A stretch of 64,000 nt of DNA. It comes from Curtobacterium guangdongense. Lineage in GTDB: Bacteria; Actinomycetota; Actinomycetes; Actinomycetales; Microbacteriaceae. Below, piece after piece: positions 33,579 through 42,638 of this stretch (its first letter is position 1; each line of letters begins with the position of its first letter). Below the pieces are notes generated by a model that saw nothing but the letters and a program-made list of their open reading frames with translations, was not told the origin of the DNA and did no database searches. The DNA lies in contig NZ_JBMPIT010000012.1 of NCBI RefSeq assembly GCF_049341845.1, forward strand, positions 1 to 64,000, written 5' to 3'. The translations under genes and the position numbers were made by a program.

Positions 33579-33635
33579 CGCCGGATCGTGCCGCGTCAGC
33601 GGCATCGAACCGATGCGAACGGAAGGGTCGAGGTC

Positions 33636-35072
33636 ATGGGTAGGACACTCGCCGAGAAGGTCTGGGACGACCACGTCGTGGTCAAGGGCGAGGACGGCAA
33701 CCCCGACCTCCTCTACATCGACCTCCACCTCGTGCACGAGGTCACGAGCCCCCAGGCGTTCGACGGTCTCCGCCAGGCCGGCCGTCCGGTGCGACGCCTC
33801 GACCTGACGATCGCGACCGAGGACCACAACACCCCGACGCTCGCGATCGACCGGCCCATCGCCGACCCGACGAGCCGCACCCAGATCGAGACGCTCCGCC
33901 GCAACTGCGAGGAGTTCGGCGTCCGCCTGCACTCGCTCGGCGACAAGGAGCAAGGCATCGTGCACGTCGTGGGCCCGCAGCTCGGGCTGACGATGCCGGG
34001 CATCACCGTGGTCTGCGGCGACTCGCACACCTCGACGCACGGTGCGTTCGGCGCGATGGCGTTCGGCATCGGGACGAGCGAGGTCGAGCACGTGCTCGCC
34101 ACGCAGACGCTGCCGCTCAAGCCGTTCAAGACGATGGCGATCACCGTCGAGGGCATCCTGCGCCCCGGCGTGACGGCGAAGGACATCATCCTCGCGGTCA
34201 TCGCGAAGATCGGCACCGGCGGCGGACAGGGCTACGTGCTCGAGTACCGCGGTTCGGCGATCCGTGCGCTCTCGATGGAGGGGCGCATGACGATCTGCAA
34301 CATGTCGATCGAGGCGGGCGCCCGCGCCGGTATGGTCGGCCCCGACCAGATCACCTACGACTACGTCCAGGGCCGCGACCACGCCCCGACCGGCGCCGAC
34401 TGGGACGAGGCCGTCGCGTACTGGGACACGCTGAACACCGACGACGACGCCGTGTTCGACGCCGAGGTGTTCATCGACGCCGACGCGCTCGAGCCCTTCG
34501 TCACCTGGGGGACGAACCCGGGCCAGGGCGTCTCGCTTTCCGAGACCGTACCCGATCCGGCGGACTACACCGACCCCAACGACCAGGCGGCGGCGCAGCG
34601 CGCGCTGGAGTACATGGACATCACCGCTGGTACGCCGATGAAGGACATCGCCGTCGACGCGGTCTTCATGGGCTCCTGCACGAACTCGCGCATTGAGGAC
34701 CTCCGCGCGTTCGCGTCCGTCATCAAGGGGCGCACCAAGGCCGAGGGTGTCCGCGTCATGGTCGTGCCCGGCTCCGCACGGGTCCGGCTCGAGGCCGAGG
34801 CCGAGGGGCTCGACAAGGTCTTCACCGAATTCGGGGCCGAGTGGCGCTTCGCCGGCTGCTCGATGTGCCTCGGCATGAACCCCGACCAGCTCGCGCCGGG
34901 GGAGCGGTGCGCGTCGACCTCGAACCGCAACTTCGAGGGACGCCAGGGCAAGGGTGGGCGCACGCACCTCGTGTCGCCGCTCGTCGCGGCCGCCACCGCC
35001 GTGCGCGGGACGCTGTCGAGCCCGTGGGACCTGGAAACCGAAGCAGCAACCGCTCTGGAAGGGGCAGTCTGA
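33636..35072 (+). CDS. leuC: 3-isopropylmalate dehydratase, large subunit
   Basis: Isomerises 2- to 3-isopropylmalate in leucine synthesis, with LeuD. The 478-residue length is standard. The [4Fe-4S] ligands are in MGSCTNSR (Cys about 348) and CSMCLG (two Cys about 409 and 412), and VCGDSHTSTHGAFG is the substrate-loop signature. The start at the inner ATG GGTAGGACACTCGCC is preceded by GGAAGGG. The stop codon shares a base with the leuD start. A palindrome upstream suggests transcriptional control. Confidence 0.97.
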   Translation: MGRTLAEKVWDDHVVVKGEDGNPDLLYIDLHLVHEVTSPQAFDGLRQAGRPVRRLDLTIATEDHNTPTLAIDRPIADPTSRTQIETLRRNCEEFGVRLHSLGDKEQGIVHVVGPQLGLTMPGITVVCGDSHTSTHGAFGAMAFGIGTSEVEHVLATQTLPLKPFKTMAITVEGILRPGVTAKDIILAVIAKIGTGGGQGYVLEYRGSAIRALSMEGRMTICNMSIEAGARAGMVGPDQITYDYVQGRDHAPTGADWDEAVAYWDTLNTDDDAVFDAEVFIDADALEPFVTWGTNPGQGVSLSETVPDPADYTDPNDQAAAQRALEYMDITAGTPMKDIAVDAVFMGSCTNSRIEDLRAFASVIKGRTKAEGVRVMVVPGSARVRLEAEAEGLDKVFTEFGAEWRFAGCSMCLGMNPDQLAPGERCASTSNRNFEGRQGKGGRTHLVSPLVAAATAVRGTLSSPWDLETEAATALEGAV

Positions 35073-35668
35073 TGGAGAAGATCGGCACCGTCACCGGGAT
35101 CGCGGCACCGCTGAAGCGGTCGAACGTCGACACCGACCAGATCATCCCCGCCGTGTACCTGAAGCGCGTCACGAAGACGGGCTTCGAGGACGCACTGTTC
35201 TCCGGGTGGCGCCAGGACCCGTCCTTCGTGTTGAACCAGGAGCCGTACGACCGCGCGAAGGTGCTCGTCGCCGGCCCCGACTTCGGCACCGGATCGTCGC
35301 GTGAACACGCCGTGTGGGCGCTCCGCGACTTCGGGTTCCGGGTCGTCATCTCACCCCGGTTCGCGGACATCTTCAAGGGCAACGCGGGCAAGCAGGGCCT
35401 GGTCACCGCAATCGTGACCGAACCGGAAGTCGAGCGCCTGTGGGCCGCCATCGAGGCGAACCCGGGCATCGAGGCGACGGTGGACCTGGCGGCGCAGCGC
35501 GTGTCGCTGGGCGATGTGGACGTGGCATTCGAGATCGACGCTTACACTCGTTGGCGGTTGATGGAAGGGCTCGACGACATCGGGCTCACCCTCCGTGACG
35601 AGACCTCGATCACGGAGTTCGAATCCCGCCGTGGAAACTGGCGGCCGAAAACATTGCCGGTGAAGTAG
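35072..35668 (+). CDS. leuD: 3-isopropylmalate dehydratase, small subunit
   Basis: A 198-residue small subunit that supplies the swivelling substrate domain of the LeuCD enzyme. The family hallmark GSSREHAVWALRDFGFRVVI is at about residues 72-91, and VDTDQIIPAVYLKR is near the N-terminus. ATG overlaps the leuC TGA, and the TAG overlaps the murA GTG by one base, so all three are in one transcript. Confidence 0.97.
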   Translation: MEKIGTVTGIAAPLKRSNVDTDQIIPAVYLKRVTKTGFEDALFSGWRQDPSFVLNQEPYDRAKVLVAGPDFGTGSSREHAVWALRDFGFRVVISPRFADIFKGNAGKQGLVTAIVTEPEVERLWAAIEANPGIEATVDLAAQRVSLGDVDVAFEIDAYTRWRLMEGLDDIGLTLRDETSITEFESRRGNWRPKTLPVK

Positions 35669-37035
35669 TGAACTCTCTCGTACAGGACGCAGCAGCAGCT
35701 GGGGCACGCGTCGGGTTGAAGTCGGACGAGATCGTCATCCGCGGCGGCAAGCCGCTGGTCGGACGCATCGAGGTCCGCGGCGCGAAGAACCTCGCGACGA
35801 AGGCCATGGTGGCCTCCCTGCTCGGCGACACCCCGTCGATCCTCAAGGACGTCCCGGACATCTCCGACGTCAAGGTCGTCCGCGCGCTGCTCGAGGTGCA
35901 CGGTGTGCGCATCACGGATCCTGCACGAGGCGAGCTCATCCTCGACCCGTCGAACGTCGAGTCGGCACACTTCGCCGAGATCGACGCGCACGCCGGCTCG
36001 AGCCGCATCCCGATCCTGTTCTGCGGCCCGCTGCTGCACAAGCTCGGCGAGGCGTTCATCCCCGACCTCGGTGGCTGCCGCATCGGCGACCGTCCGATCG
36101 ACTTCCACCTCGACGCGCTGCGGGCCATGGGTGCCGTCGTCGACAAGCAGGTCTCCGGCATCCACATCACGGCGCCGAACGGCCTCAAGGGCGCGAACAT
36201 CGAGCTGCCGTACCCGAGCGTCGGTGCGACCGAGCAGGTCCTGCTGTCGTCGGTGCTCGCCGACGGCACGACCGAGCTCCGGAACGCCGCGATCGAGCCC
36301 GAGATCATGGACCTCATCGCGATCCTGCAGAAGATGGGCGCGATCATCACGGTCGAGCCGAGCCGCACGATCTTCATCGAGGGCGTCGAGTCGCTCCGTG
36401 GGTACACCCACCGCGCGATCAACGACCGCAACGAGGCAGCGAGCTGGGCCTCCGCCGCGCTCGCGACCAACGGCGACATCTTCGTCGAGGGCGCGAAGCA
36501 GCAGGAGCTCATGACGTTCCTCAACGTCTTCCGCAAGGTCGGCGGCGGGTTCGACATCCAGGAGGACGGCATCCGGTTCTACCGGGAGCTCGAGGTCCTC
36601 AAGCCCGTGGTCATCGAGACCGACGTGCACCCCGGCTTCATGACGGACTGGCAGCAGCCGCTCGTCGTCGCGCTGACCCAGGCCGACGGCCAGAGCATCG
36701 TGCACGAGACCGTCTACGAGAACCGCTTCGGCTTCACCGAGGCCCTCAACGAGATGGGTGCCGACATCGTCGTGCACAAGGAGGGGCTCCCCGGGCACGA
36801 CCGCCGGGTCGCCCGTCGTCCGTTCGAGCAGGCAGCGGTGATCACCGGGCCGACGAAGCTGCACGGCGCGAACGTGCGCGTCCCGGACCTCCGTGGCGGC
36901 TTCAGCCACCTCATCGCGGCACTCACCGCCGAGGGGGAGTCGCACATCACGAACGTCGGCATCATCAGCCGCGGGTACGAGCACTTCATCCCGAAGCTGC
37001 GCAAGCTCGGGGCGGACTTCGATTTTGCGGGATGA
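35668..37035 (+). CDS. murA: UDP-N-acetylglucosamine 1-carboxyvinyltransferase
   Basis: First committed step of peptidoglycan synthesis, adding enolpyruvate to UDP-GlcNAc. The 455-residue sequence has the MurA catalytic cysteine in the loop GGCRIGDRPIDFH (Cys about 136). Where this Cys is present the enzyme is normally fosfomycin-sensitive; no Asp replacement is seen here. GAKNLATKAMVASLL is the N-terminal substrate motif. The GTG start coincides with the leuD stop region. A link between leuCD and murA is conserved in related actinobacteria. Confidence 0.95.
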   Translation: MNSLVQDAAAAGARVGLKSDEIVIRGGKPLVGRIEVRGAKNLATKAMVASLLGDTPSILKDVPDISDVKVVRALLEVHGVRITDPARGELILDPSNVESAHFAEIDAHAGSSRIPILFCGPLLHKLGEAFIPDLGGCRIGDRPIDFHLDALRAMGAVVDKQVSGIHITAPNGLKGANIELPYPSVGATEQVLLSSVLADGTTELRNAAIEPEIMDLIAILQKMGAIITVEPSRTIFIEGVESLRGYTHRAINDRNEAASWASAALATNGDIFVEGAKQQELMTFLNVFRKVGGGFDIQEDGIRFYRELEVLKPVVIETDVHPGFMTDWQQPLVVALTQADGQSIVHETVYENRFGFTEALNEMGADIVVHKEGLPGHDRRVARRPFEQAAVITGPTKLHGANVRVPDLRGGFSHLIAALTAEGESHITNVGIISRGYEHFIPKLRKLGADFDFAG

Positions 37036-37931
37036 GCACAGGGCCGGCTGAGATGGCTGACGACCACCGCGGCGCCCCCGCGGGCGACGACCGCGGCGTG
37101 CCCGGCGCCGACCGCGCCGTGCCCGGCGCCGACCATGGCACGCCCGGCCGTGACCTCGACCGTGTGACCACCGGCCTGCCGAACCCCGGCCGCCGGTGGA
37201 AGCGCGGCGACCTCAACCTGGCGTTCCGGATCACCGCGTTCTTCGTGATCCCGACCTTCCGGTTCACCGCGCGCTACCACTGGCACGGCCGGAACCGGCT
37301 GCCGGAGCAGGGTGCGTTCGTCCTCGCGCCGAACCACTACACGAACATCGACCCGCTCGTCGTGGGCACCGCGGTGTACCTCAGCCGCCGGCAGCCGCGC
37401 TTCCTGGCGAAGGCGTCGCTGTTCCGCGTCCCCGTGTTCGGCAAGCTCATGAGCGGCATGGGGCAGATCCCGGTCGAGCGGTCCGGACGCACCCGCATCA
37501 GCGATCCCCTCGGCGGCGGTCGGTCCCTCATGGAGCGCGGCGGCGCCGTGATCGTCTACCCGGAGGGGACGCTGACCCGCGACCCCGACCTGTGGCCGAT
37601 GCGCGGCAAGACCGGCGCGGTGCGGATCGCGCTCGAGAACGACGTGCCGCTCATCCCGATGGCGCACTGGGGCACGCAGCGGATCATGGCGCGCTACTCG
37701 AACAAGCTCCGGCTGTTCCCGCCGTCGCGCGTGGACGTCGTGTTCGGCGATCCGGTCGACCTGTCGGCGTTCCGTGGGCGCCCGATCGACCAGCAGCTGC
37801 TCACCGAGGCGACCGCCGTCCTGATGGACCGCATCACCGAGCTCGTCGAGCAACTCCGCGGCGAACAGGCCCCGGCGACCCGGTGGGACCCGTCGACGAA
37901 GAACCAGAAGGAAACCGGCAAGTTTGAGTGA
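37032..37931 (+). CDS. plsC: 1-acyl-sn-glycerol-3-phosphate acyltransferase
   Basis: A 299-residue membrane-associated enzyme of phospholipid synthesis. The acyltransferase motif HX4D is NHYTNIDP (about residue 99-106), and the phosphate site YPEGTLTRDPDL is near 176-187. The first 45 residues are an Ala/Gly/Asp-rich tail with GVPGADRAVPGAD repeats not found in most PlsC, so a later start is possible. The ATG overlaps the murA TGA and the stop overlaps the gpsA start. Confidence 0.9.
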   Translation: MSTGPAEMADDHRGAPAGDDRGVPGADRAVPGADHGTPGRDLDRVTTGLPNPGRRWKRGDLNLAFRITAFFVIPTFRFTARYHWHGRNRLPEQGAFVLAPNHYTNIDPLVVGTAVYLSRRQPRFLAKASLFRVPVFGKLMSGMGQIPVERSGRTRISDPLGGGRSLMERGGAVIVYPEGTLTRDPDLWPMRGKTGAVRIALENDVPLIPMAHWGTQRIMARYSNKLRLFPPSRVDVVFGDPVDLSAFRGRPIDQQLLTEATAVLMDRITELVEQLRGEQAPATRWDPSTKNQKETGKFE

Positions 37932-39087
37932 CGCACCCAGCACCGGCGCAACCGCCGGCGCGACCAGCACCGGCGCGAGCGACGGCGCACCAGGCCTCCG
38001 CCCGCACGACGACCACCCGGACCCCACCGCCGCGGCACGCGGCGCGGTCGACACCGCCGCGATCCGCGTCGTCATGCAGCAGACGGACAAGCCCCGCGTG
38101 GCGGTCATCGGTGCCGGCAGCTGGGGGACCACGTTCGCGAAGGTCCTCGCCGAGGGCGGCGCCGAGACCGTCGTCTGGGCCCGTCGACCCGAGGTCGCCC
38201 GGGAGATCACCGAGACCAAGCGCAACTCGGACTACCTGCCGGGGATCAACCTGCCGCGCACGCTGACCGCGTCGACGTCGTTGGCCGCCGTGCTCCAGGG
38301 CGCGCAGCAGGTCTACGTGTCCGTGCCGTCGCAGACACTGCGGTCGAACCTCGAGGCCATCCGCGAACTGCTCCCGGCCGACGTCCCCGTCGTCAGCCTG
38401 ATGAAGGGCGTCGAGAAGGCCACGGGGCTCCGGATGAGCGAGGTCCTGCTCCAGGGACTCGGCATCGACCAGGACCGCATCGCGGTGGCGAGCGGCCCGA
38501 ACCTGGCCCTCGAGATCGCGCGGCGGCAGCCGACCGCGGCCGTGGTGTCCTCGACGAGCGCGGACACCGCCAGCGCGGTCGCCGCCGTCGCGACGAACCC
38601 GTACTTCCGGTCCTTCATCAACACGGACGTCATCGGCACCGAGTTCGGCGGGGTGCTGAAGAACCTCATCGCCGTCGCGATCGGCATCGTGGACGGTGTC
38701 GGCTACGGCGAGAACACGAAGGCGTCGATCATCACCCGCGGGCTCGCGGAGATGACGGAGTTCGCCGTGTCGCTCGGCGCCCAGCCCTCGACGCTGTCCG
38801 GTCTCGCGGGGCTCGGCGACCTCATCGCGACGTGCCAGTCGCCGCTGTCGCGGAACAACACCGCCGGGCGACTGCTCGGCCAGGGGTACCGCTTCGACGA
38901 GGTCGTCCGGCAGATGAACCAGACCGCGGAGGGGCTGGCGTCCGTCGCGCCGATCCTCGAACTCGCGCGGGCGAACGGCGTCGACATGCCCATCGTCGGG
39001 CAGGTCGGCGAGGTCCTCGCCGGTAGGCTCGATCCGCGCAACATCGCGCCGCACCTCACCGAGACCGACGAGCCCCAGGGCGAGTGA
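37924..39087 (+). CDS. gpsA: Glycerol-3-phosphate dehydrogenase [NAD(P)+]
   Basis: Makes glycerol 3-phosphate for the acyltransferases, including the plsC product encoded just upstream. Cofactor motif VIGAGSWGTTF and the catalytic lysine region GVLKNLIAVAIGIVDG are visible. The TTG start at 37924 is supported by AAGGAAA about eight bases upstream and overlap with plsC. An ATG at 38074 would give 337 residues, the usual family length, and lacks a ribosome site. So the protein either has a 50-residue Ala/Gly/Asp-rich extension or starts later. Confidence 0.93.
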   Translation: MSDAPSTGATAGATSTGASDGAPGLRPHDDHPDPTAAARGAVDTAAIRVVMQQTDKPRVAVIGAGSWGTTFAKVLAEGGAETVVWARRPEVAREITETKRNSDYLPGINLPRTLTASTSLAAVLQGAQQVYVSVPSQTLRSNLEAIRELLPADVPVVSLMKGVEKATGLRMSEVLLQGLGIDQDRIAVASGPNLALEIARRQPTAAVVSSTSADTASAVAAVATNPYFRSFINTDVIGTEFGGVLKNLIAVAIGIVDGVGYGENTKASIITRGLAEMTEFAVSLGAQPSTLSGLAGLGDLIATCQSPLSRNNTAGRLLGQGYRFDEVVRQMNQTAEGLASVAPILELARANGVDMPIVGQVGEVLAGRLDPRNIAPHLTETDEPQGE

Positions 39088-39119
39088 CCGGTCCGGCCAC
39101 TCTGCACCCAGGAGCGCCC

Positions 39120-40208
39120 ATGACCAGCAGCAGCACCACCGTCGTCGTCCTGTTCGGCGGCCGGTCGAGCGAACACGAGATCAGCTGCGTGACCGCCGGC
39201 GGCATCATGGACGCGGTCGACCGCGCCGCGTACGAGATCGTCCCCGTCGGCATCACCAAGGACGGGGCCTTCACGCTGCAGCCGGACGACCCGGAGCAGT
39301 GGGCACTCGTCGGCGAGCACCTGCCGACGGTGCCGGACAACGGCACGCGCGTCCGGTTCCCGAGCGCCGCCGAGCCGCGGCAGCTGACCGTCGAGCACCA
39401 GGACGGCACCGTCACCACGATCCCCGTCGACATCGTCTTCCCGATCCTGCACGGTCCGTTCGGCGAGGACGGCACCATCCAGGGCATGCTCGAGATCGCC
39501 GGGCTGCCGTACGCCGGGGACGGCGTCCTGGCGAGTGCGCTCGCGATGGACAAGCACGTCGCGAAGGCCGTCCTCGAGCACGCCGGGCTCCGCGTGGCCC
39601 CGTGGACGACCGTGCTCCGTCGGCAGTGGCAGGCCGACGAGCTCGGGGTGGCCGAGACGATCGCGGCGCACGGCTGGCCGCTCTTCGTGAAGCCCGCCCG
39701 CGCCGGTTCGAGCATGGGCGTGTCCCGGGTCGACGGACCCGAGCAGCTGGCAGCGGCCATGCACCTGGCGTTCGAGCACGACAGCAAGGTCATCGTCGAG
39801 CCCCGCGTCGTCGGGCGCGAGGTCGAGGTCGCCGTCCTCGAGGGTCGCGACGGCACGCCGCGCACGAGCCTGCCCGGCGAGATCGTCGTCGCCGAGGACG
39901 GCTTCTACGACTTCGCGTCGAAGTACCTCGGCGGGGACGAGCAGCTCCTCTGCCCGGCGCCGCTGACCGAGTCCGAGACGGACGAGATCCGCTCGATCGG
40001 TGCCCGCGCGTTCGAGGCGATCGGCGGCTCCGGTCTCGCCCGCGTCGACTGCTTCCTGACCGACGACGGCTTCGTCGTGAACGAGGTCAACACGATGCCG
40101 GGCTTCACCCCGTTCTCGATGTACCCGCGCTGCTGGGCGGCCACGGGGGTCACCTACCCGGAGCTCGTCGCGGAGCTCATCGAGCTGGGTCGCGCCGCCG
40201 TCCGCTGA
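39120..40208 (+). CDS. ddl: D-alanine--D-alanine ligase
   Basis: A 362-residue ATP-grasp ligase that joins two D-alanines for the peptidoglycan precursor. VLFGGRSSEHEISCVTAGG starts the N-terminal domain, KPARAGSSMGVSRV is the ATP-grasp lid, and NEVNTMPGFTPFSMYPR carries the metal ligands. The ATG at 39120 has a strong AGGAG; an in-frame GTG at 39084 overlaps the gpsA stop and would add 12 residues. The actinobacterial cluster gpsA-ddl-DUF3515-thiL is conserved. Confidence 0.96.
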   Translation: MTSSSTTVVVLFGGRSSEHEISCVTAGGIMDAVDRAAYEIVPVGITKDGAFTLQPDDPEQWALVGEHLPTVPDNGTRVRFPSAAEPRQLTVEHQDGTVTTIPVDIVFPILHGPFGEDGTIQGMLEIAGLPYAGDGVLASALAMDKHVAKAVLEHAGLRVAPWTTVLRRQWQADELGVAETIAAHGWPLFVKPARAGSSMGVSRVDGPEQLAAAMHLAFEHDSKVIVEPRVVGREVEVAVLEGRDGTPRTSLPGEIVVAEDGFYDFASKYLGGDEQLLCPAPLTESETDEIRSIGARAFEAIGGSGLARVDCFLTDDGFVVNEVNTMPGFTPFSMYPRCWAATGVTYPELVAELIELGRAAVR

Positions 40209-40218
40209 CGCGGTCGCA

Positions 40219-40424
40219 CCGCGCGTGGTTGGCCGTTCCGCGCGTAGGGTGCCGATCCGCGCGTGGGGTGCCGATTCGCGCGTAGGCTGCCGATCCGCGC
40301 GTAGGAAGTCGTTCGTTCCGGCCACCTACGCGCGATTCGGCTTCCTCCTGCGGGCGCGATGGGTAGGAACGCACGCCACGGCGGACGGGAGGCTCGTGGC
40401 GGGCCCGCCACGAGCCTCCCGTCC
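40219..40424. repeat. Composite intergenic element (copy A): 19-bp repeats plus palindrome
   Basis: Five imperfect tandem copies of about 19 bases with the core CCGCGCGTAGGGTGCCGAT (40219-40310) are followed by an inverted core CCTACGCGCG. After this come GGGCGCGATGGGTAGGAACG and a perfect 42-base palindrome at 40383-40424 (arms starting GGACGGGAGGCTCGTGGCGG). The whole unit recurs in opposite orientation at 57865-58052. It lies between convergent ddl and DUF3515 genes. Confidence 0.85.
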
Positions 40425-40438
40425 GGTGGTGGGTCGCG

Positions 40439-40924
40439 TCAGCCCTGCACGTCGGACGGGTCGAGGCACTCGTGCCCGTCCTTCGGTAGCGCCTCGACGG
40501 CGTTCCCGATGTCCTGCAGGACCTGGTCGGTGGTCTTCGTGGAGTCGATGACGACCTGCACCGCGGGGTCCCGCCCGAACGTCGTGTAGACGATCTGCTT
40601 CCCCTCGTCGTCGCGGATCCAGTCGACCGACCCCTTCGAGAAGCACGGCAGGTCGGAGACCGTCGGGACCGCGACACCGCAGTGGTAGAGCGCCGCCGAG
40701 GGGTCGCCCCACGCAGCGGTGGACTGGGCGTTCGTGTTGCGGAGCGCGTACTTCGTGTCGACGGTGTCCGGGAGACGGACCTGGGCAGCGGCACACGCTG
40801 CGGCGTTCGCCGACGGGGCCGCGGTCATCGTGACGGCGTTCGTGCACCCGGTCAGCCCGGCGGCGAGGGCGACCACGACGCCGAGTCCGGCGAGGATCCG
40901 CAGGGGGCGGCGCACAGTGTCCAT
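40439..40924 (-). CDS. DUF3515-family lipoprotein
   Basis: A 161-residue actinobacterial protein with a lipoprotein signal ending AAGLTGC at about residue 27. The mature part holds three Cys (in LYHCGVAV, LPCFSKG and HECLD), as expected for DUF3515. This family is regularly found between ddl and thiL, as here. Function unknown. It runs opposite to its neighbours; its stop is close to a bidirectional palindrome. Confidence 0.85.
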   Translation of the reverse strand: MDTVRRPLRILAGLGVVVALAAGLTGCTNAVTMTAAPSANAAACAAAQVRLPDTVDTKYALRNTNAQSTAAWGDPSAALYHCGVAVPTVSDLPCFSKGSVDWIRDDEGKQIVYTTFGRDPAVQVVIDSTKTTDQVLQDIGNAVEALPKDGHECLDPSDVQG

Positions 40925-40949
40925 CGAGAGTCCAGGCTACCGTTCTCGT

Positions 40950-41939
40950 GTGGACGCGAAGGACGAGCCCTGGACCGGACCAACCGTCGGGGAGCTCGGT
41001 GAACTCGTCGTGCTCGACCGGGTGACGTCGCGGCTACCGCAGGGGTCGCCGATCGTCGGGCCAGGGGACGACTGCGCGGTCGTCGCCGCTCCCGACGGTC
41101 GCTTCGTCGTGACGACCGACATGATGGTGCACGGTCCGGACTTCCGGTGGGCGTGGTCGTCGCCGACGGACGTCGGGTGGAAGGCGGCGGCGACGAACCT
41201 CTCGGACGTCGCCGCGATGGGGGCGGTGCCGTCTGGACTGGTCGTGGCGATCGCCGCGCCGCAGGACACTCCCGTCGCGGTGCTCGAGGGCATCGCGGAC
41301 GGGTTCCGGTTCGCGGTCGACGCGCTCGCTCCCGGGTGCGGGGTCGTCGGGGGAGACCTGTCCACGTCGTCGGCGTTCACGGTCGCCGTGACGGCCTTCG
41401 GTGACCTGCAGGACCGTGCTCCGGTGCTGCGGTCGGGGGCGCGGGTCGGCGACGTGCTGGCCGTCTCGGGCGAGCTCGGTCGCGCGGCGCGCGGGCTCGC
41501 TCGGCTGTTCCGGTCCGGTGTCGACGCGCACGGTGAGCCGTCGCGGGCCGCGGTGGTCGCCGCTGGTCTCGACGAGGACCCGGACGTCGGGCGGCAGCGT
41601 CGACCGGTGCCACCGATCGCCGACGGGCCGCTCGCTGCCGCTGCCGGCGCGACGGCGATGCTCGACCTGTCGGACGGGCTCGCGATCGACGCCGGGAGGC
41701 TCGCGCGGTCGAGCGGGGTGACGCTGAAGATCTCCGCGGCGCTCGACGAGGTGGCGCTGCACGGGGGCGAGGACCACGGGCTGCTCGCGACGTTCCCGGC
41801 AGACGCCGCGCTGCCCGGTGGGTTCCGGCAGATCGGTGTCGTGCTGGCGCGCGGTGCGGCCGACCTCGTGCGTGACGGTGACGCCGTCCCGACGACGGGG
41901 TGGGACCCGTACGCGGACTGGGACGGCGTCGCGGGCTGA
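40950..41939 (+). CDS. thiL: Thiamine-monophosphate kinase
   Basis: Phosphorylates thiamine monophosphate to the diphosphate cofactor. The 329-residue sequence shows the PurM/ThiL-fold motifs GPGDDCAVVAAP, TTDMMVHGPDFR, NLSDVAAMGAVP and MLDLSDGLAIDAGRL. The GTG at 40950 fits the start of the family (VGELGELVVLDRV) and lies 25 bases from the divergent lipoprotein gene. Confidence 0.93.
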   Translation: MDAKDEPWTGPTVGELGELVVLDRVTSRLPQGSPIVGPGDDCAVVAAPDGRFVVTTDMMVHGPDFRWAWSSPTDVGWKAAATNLSDVAAMGAVPSGLVVAIAAPQDTPVAVLEGIADGFRFAVDALAPGCGVVGGDLSTSSAFTVAVTAFGDLQDRAPVLRSGARVGDVLAVSGELGRAARGLARLFRSGVDAHGEPSRAAVVAAGLDEDPDVGRQRRPVPPIADGPLAAAAGATAMLDLSDGLAIDAGRLARSSGVTLKISAALDEVALHGGEDHGLLATFPADAALPGGFRQIGVVLARGAADLVRDGDAVPTTGWDPYADWDGVAG

Positions 41940-41977
41940 GGGGGCGCGGGGGGCGCGGGCGCGGCGCCACTCGCCCG

Positions 41978-42541
41978 TCAGGCGGTGGCGACCACGGCCT
42001 CCCACGCGACGGTCTCGCCGTAGCTGCGCTTGCTGAACGGCGCCAGCCCCGCGGGCCATGTCGGTTCCGGCGACCGCTTGCTGCGCTCGACGATCACGAC
42101 GGCGTCGCGCGTCAGCCGGGGGACGAGCGCGTCGAGCACCTCGCCGATCTCGGACTCGGCGACGTCGTACGGCGGGTCGATGAACACCAGGTCGAACGTC
42201 CGGACGGTCCCACGGAGGAACCCCAGCGCCGGCTGCGCGTGCACGTCGATGCGGACTCCAGGGACCCGCTGCTGCACGGTGCGCGCGTTCTCTCGACAGA
42301 CCGCCGCGGCCGCCGCAGCCCGGTCCACCAGGACCACCTCGACGGCACCGCGCGAGGCCGCTTCGAGCCCCAGCGCGCCCGTCCCCGCGTAGAGGTCGGC
42401 CACCGCGGTGTCGTCGACGAGCCCGCGCGACTCGAGCGAGGAGAACAGCGCTTCGCGCACCCGGTCGCTCGTCGGTCGGGTACCCGACTTCGGCACCCGG
42501 AGCGTCGTGGAACCGGCGGCGCCGGCGATGATGCGGGTCAT
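41978..42541 (-). CDS. rsmD: 16S rRNA (guanine(966)-N(2))-methyltransferase
   Basis: A 187-residue SAM-dependent methyltransferase that modifies 16S rRNA. Motif I is DLYAGTGALGLEA at about residues 49-61 and motif IV is FIDPPYDV (DPPY), typical of N2-guanine methylation. MTRIIAGAAGSTTLRVP is the expected N-terminus. It is divergent from recG, with a half copy of the GGACGGGAGGC palindrome (42593-42606) in the gap. Confidence 0.93.
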   Translation of the reverse strand: MTRIIAGAAGSTTLRVPKSGTRPTSDRVREALFSSLESRGLVDDTAVADLYAGTGALGLEAASRGAVEVVLVDRAAAAAAVCRENARTVQQRVPGVRIDVHAQPALGFLRGTVRTFDLVFIDPPYDVAESEIGEVLDALVPRLTRDAVVIVERSKRSPEPTWPAGLAPFSKRSYGETVAWEAVVATA

Positions 42542-42638
42542 GCAGCAACCGTAGCGGCCGCCGGGTCGGGTTCCGACGTTCTCCACAGGCCGTCCTGGAG
42601 GCTCGGTGCACGTCGGTCGTGCCGGGTACCGTTGCCGT

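Noticed and set aside
40219..40338. 19-base repeats considered as a CRISPR array or iteron origin
   Set aside because: Repeats are contiguous without spacers, and no cas, rep or dnaA gene is near; a second inverted copy elsewhere argues for a dispersed element.
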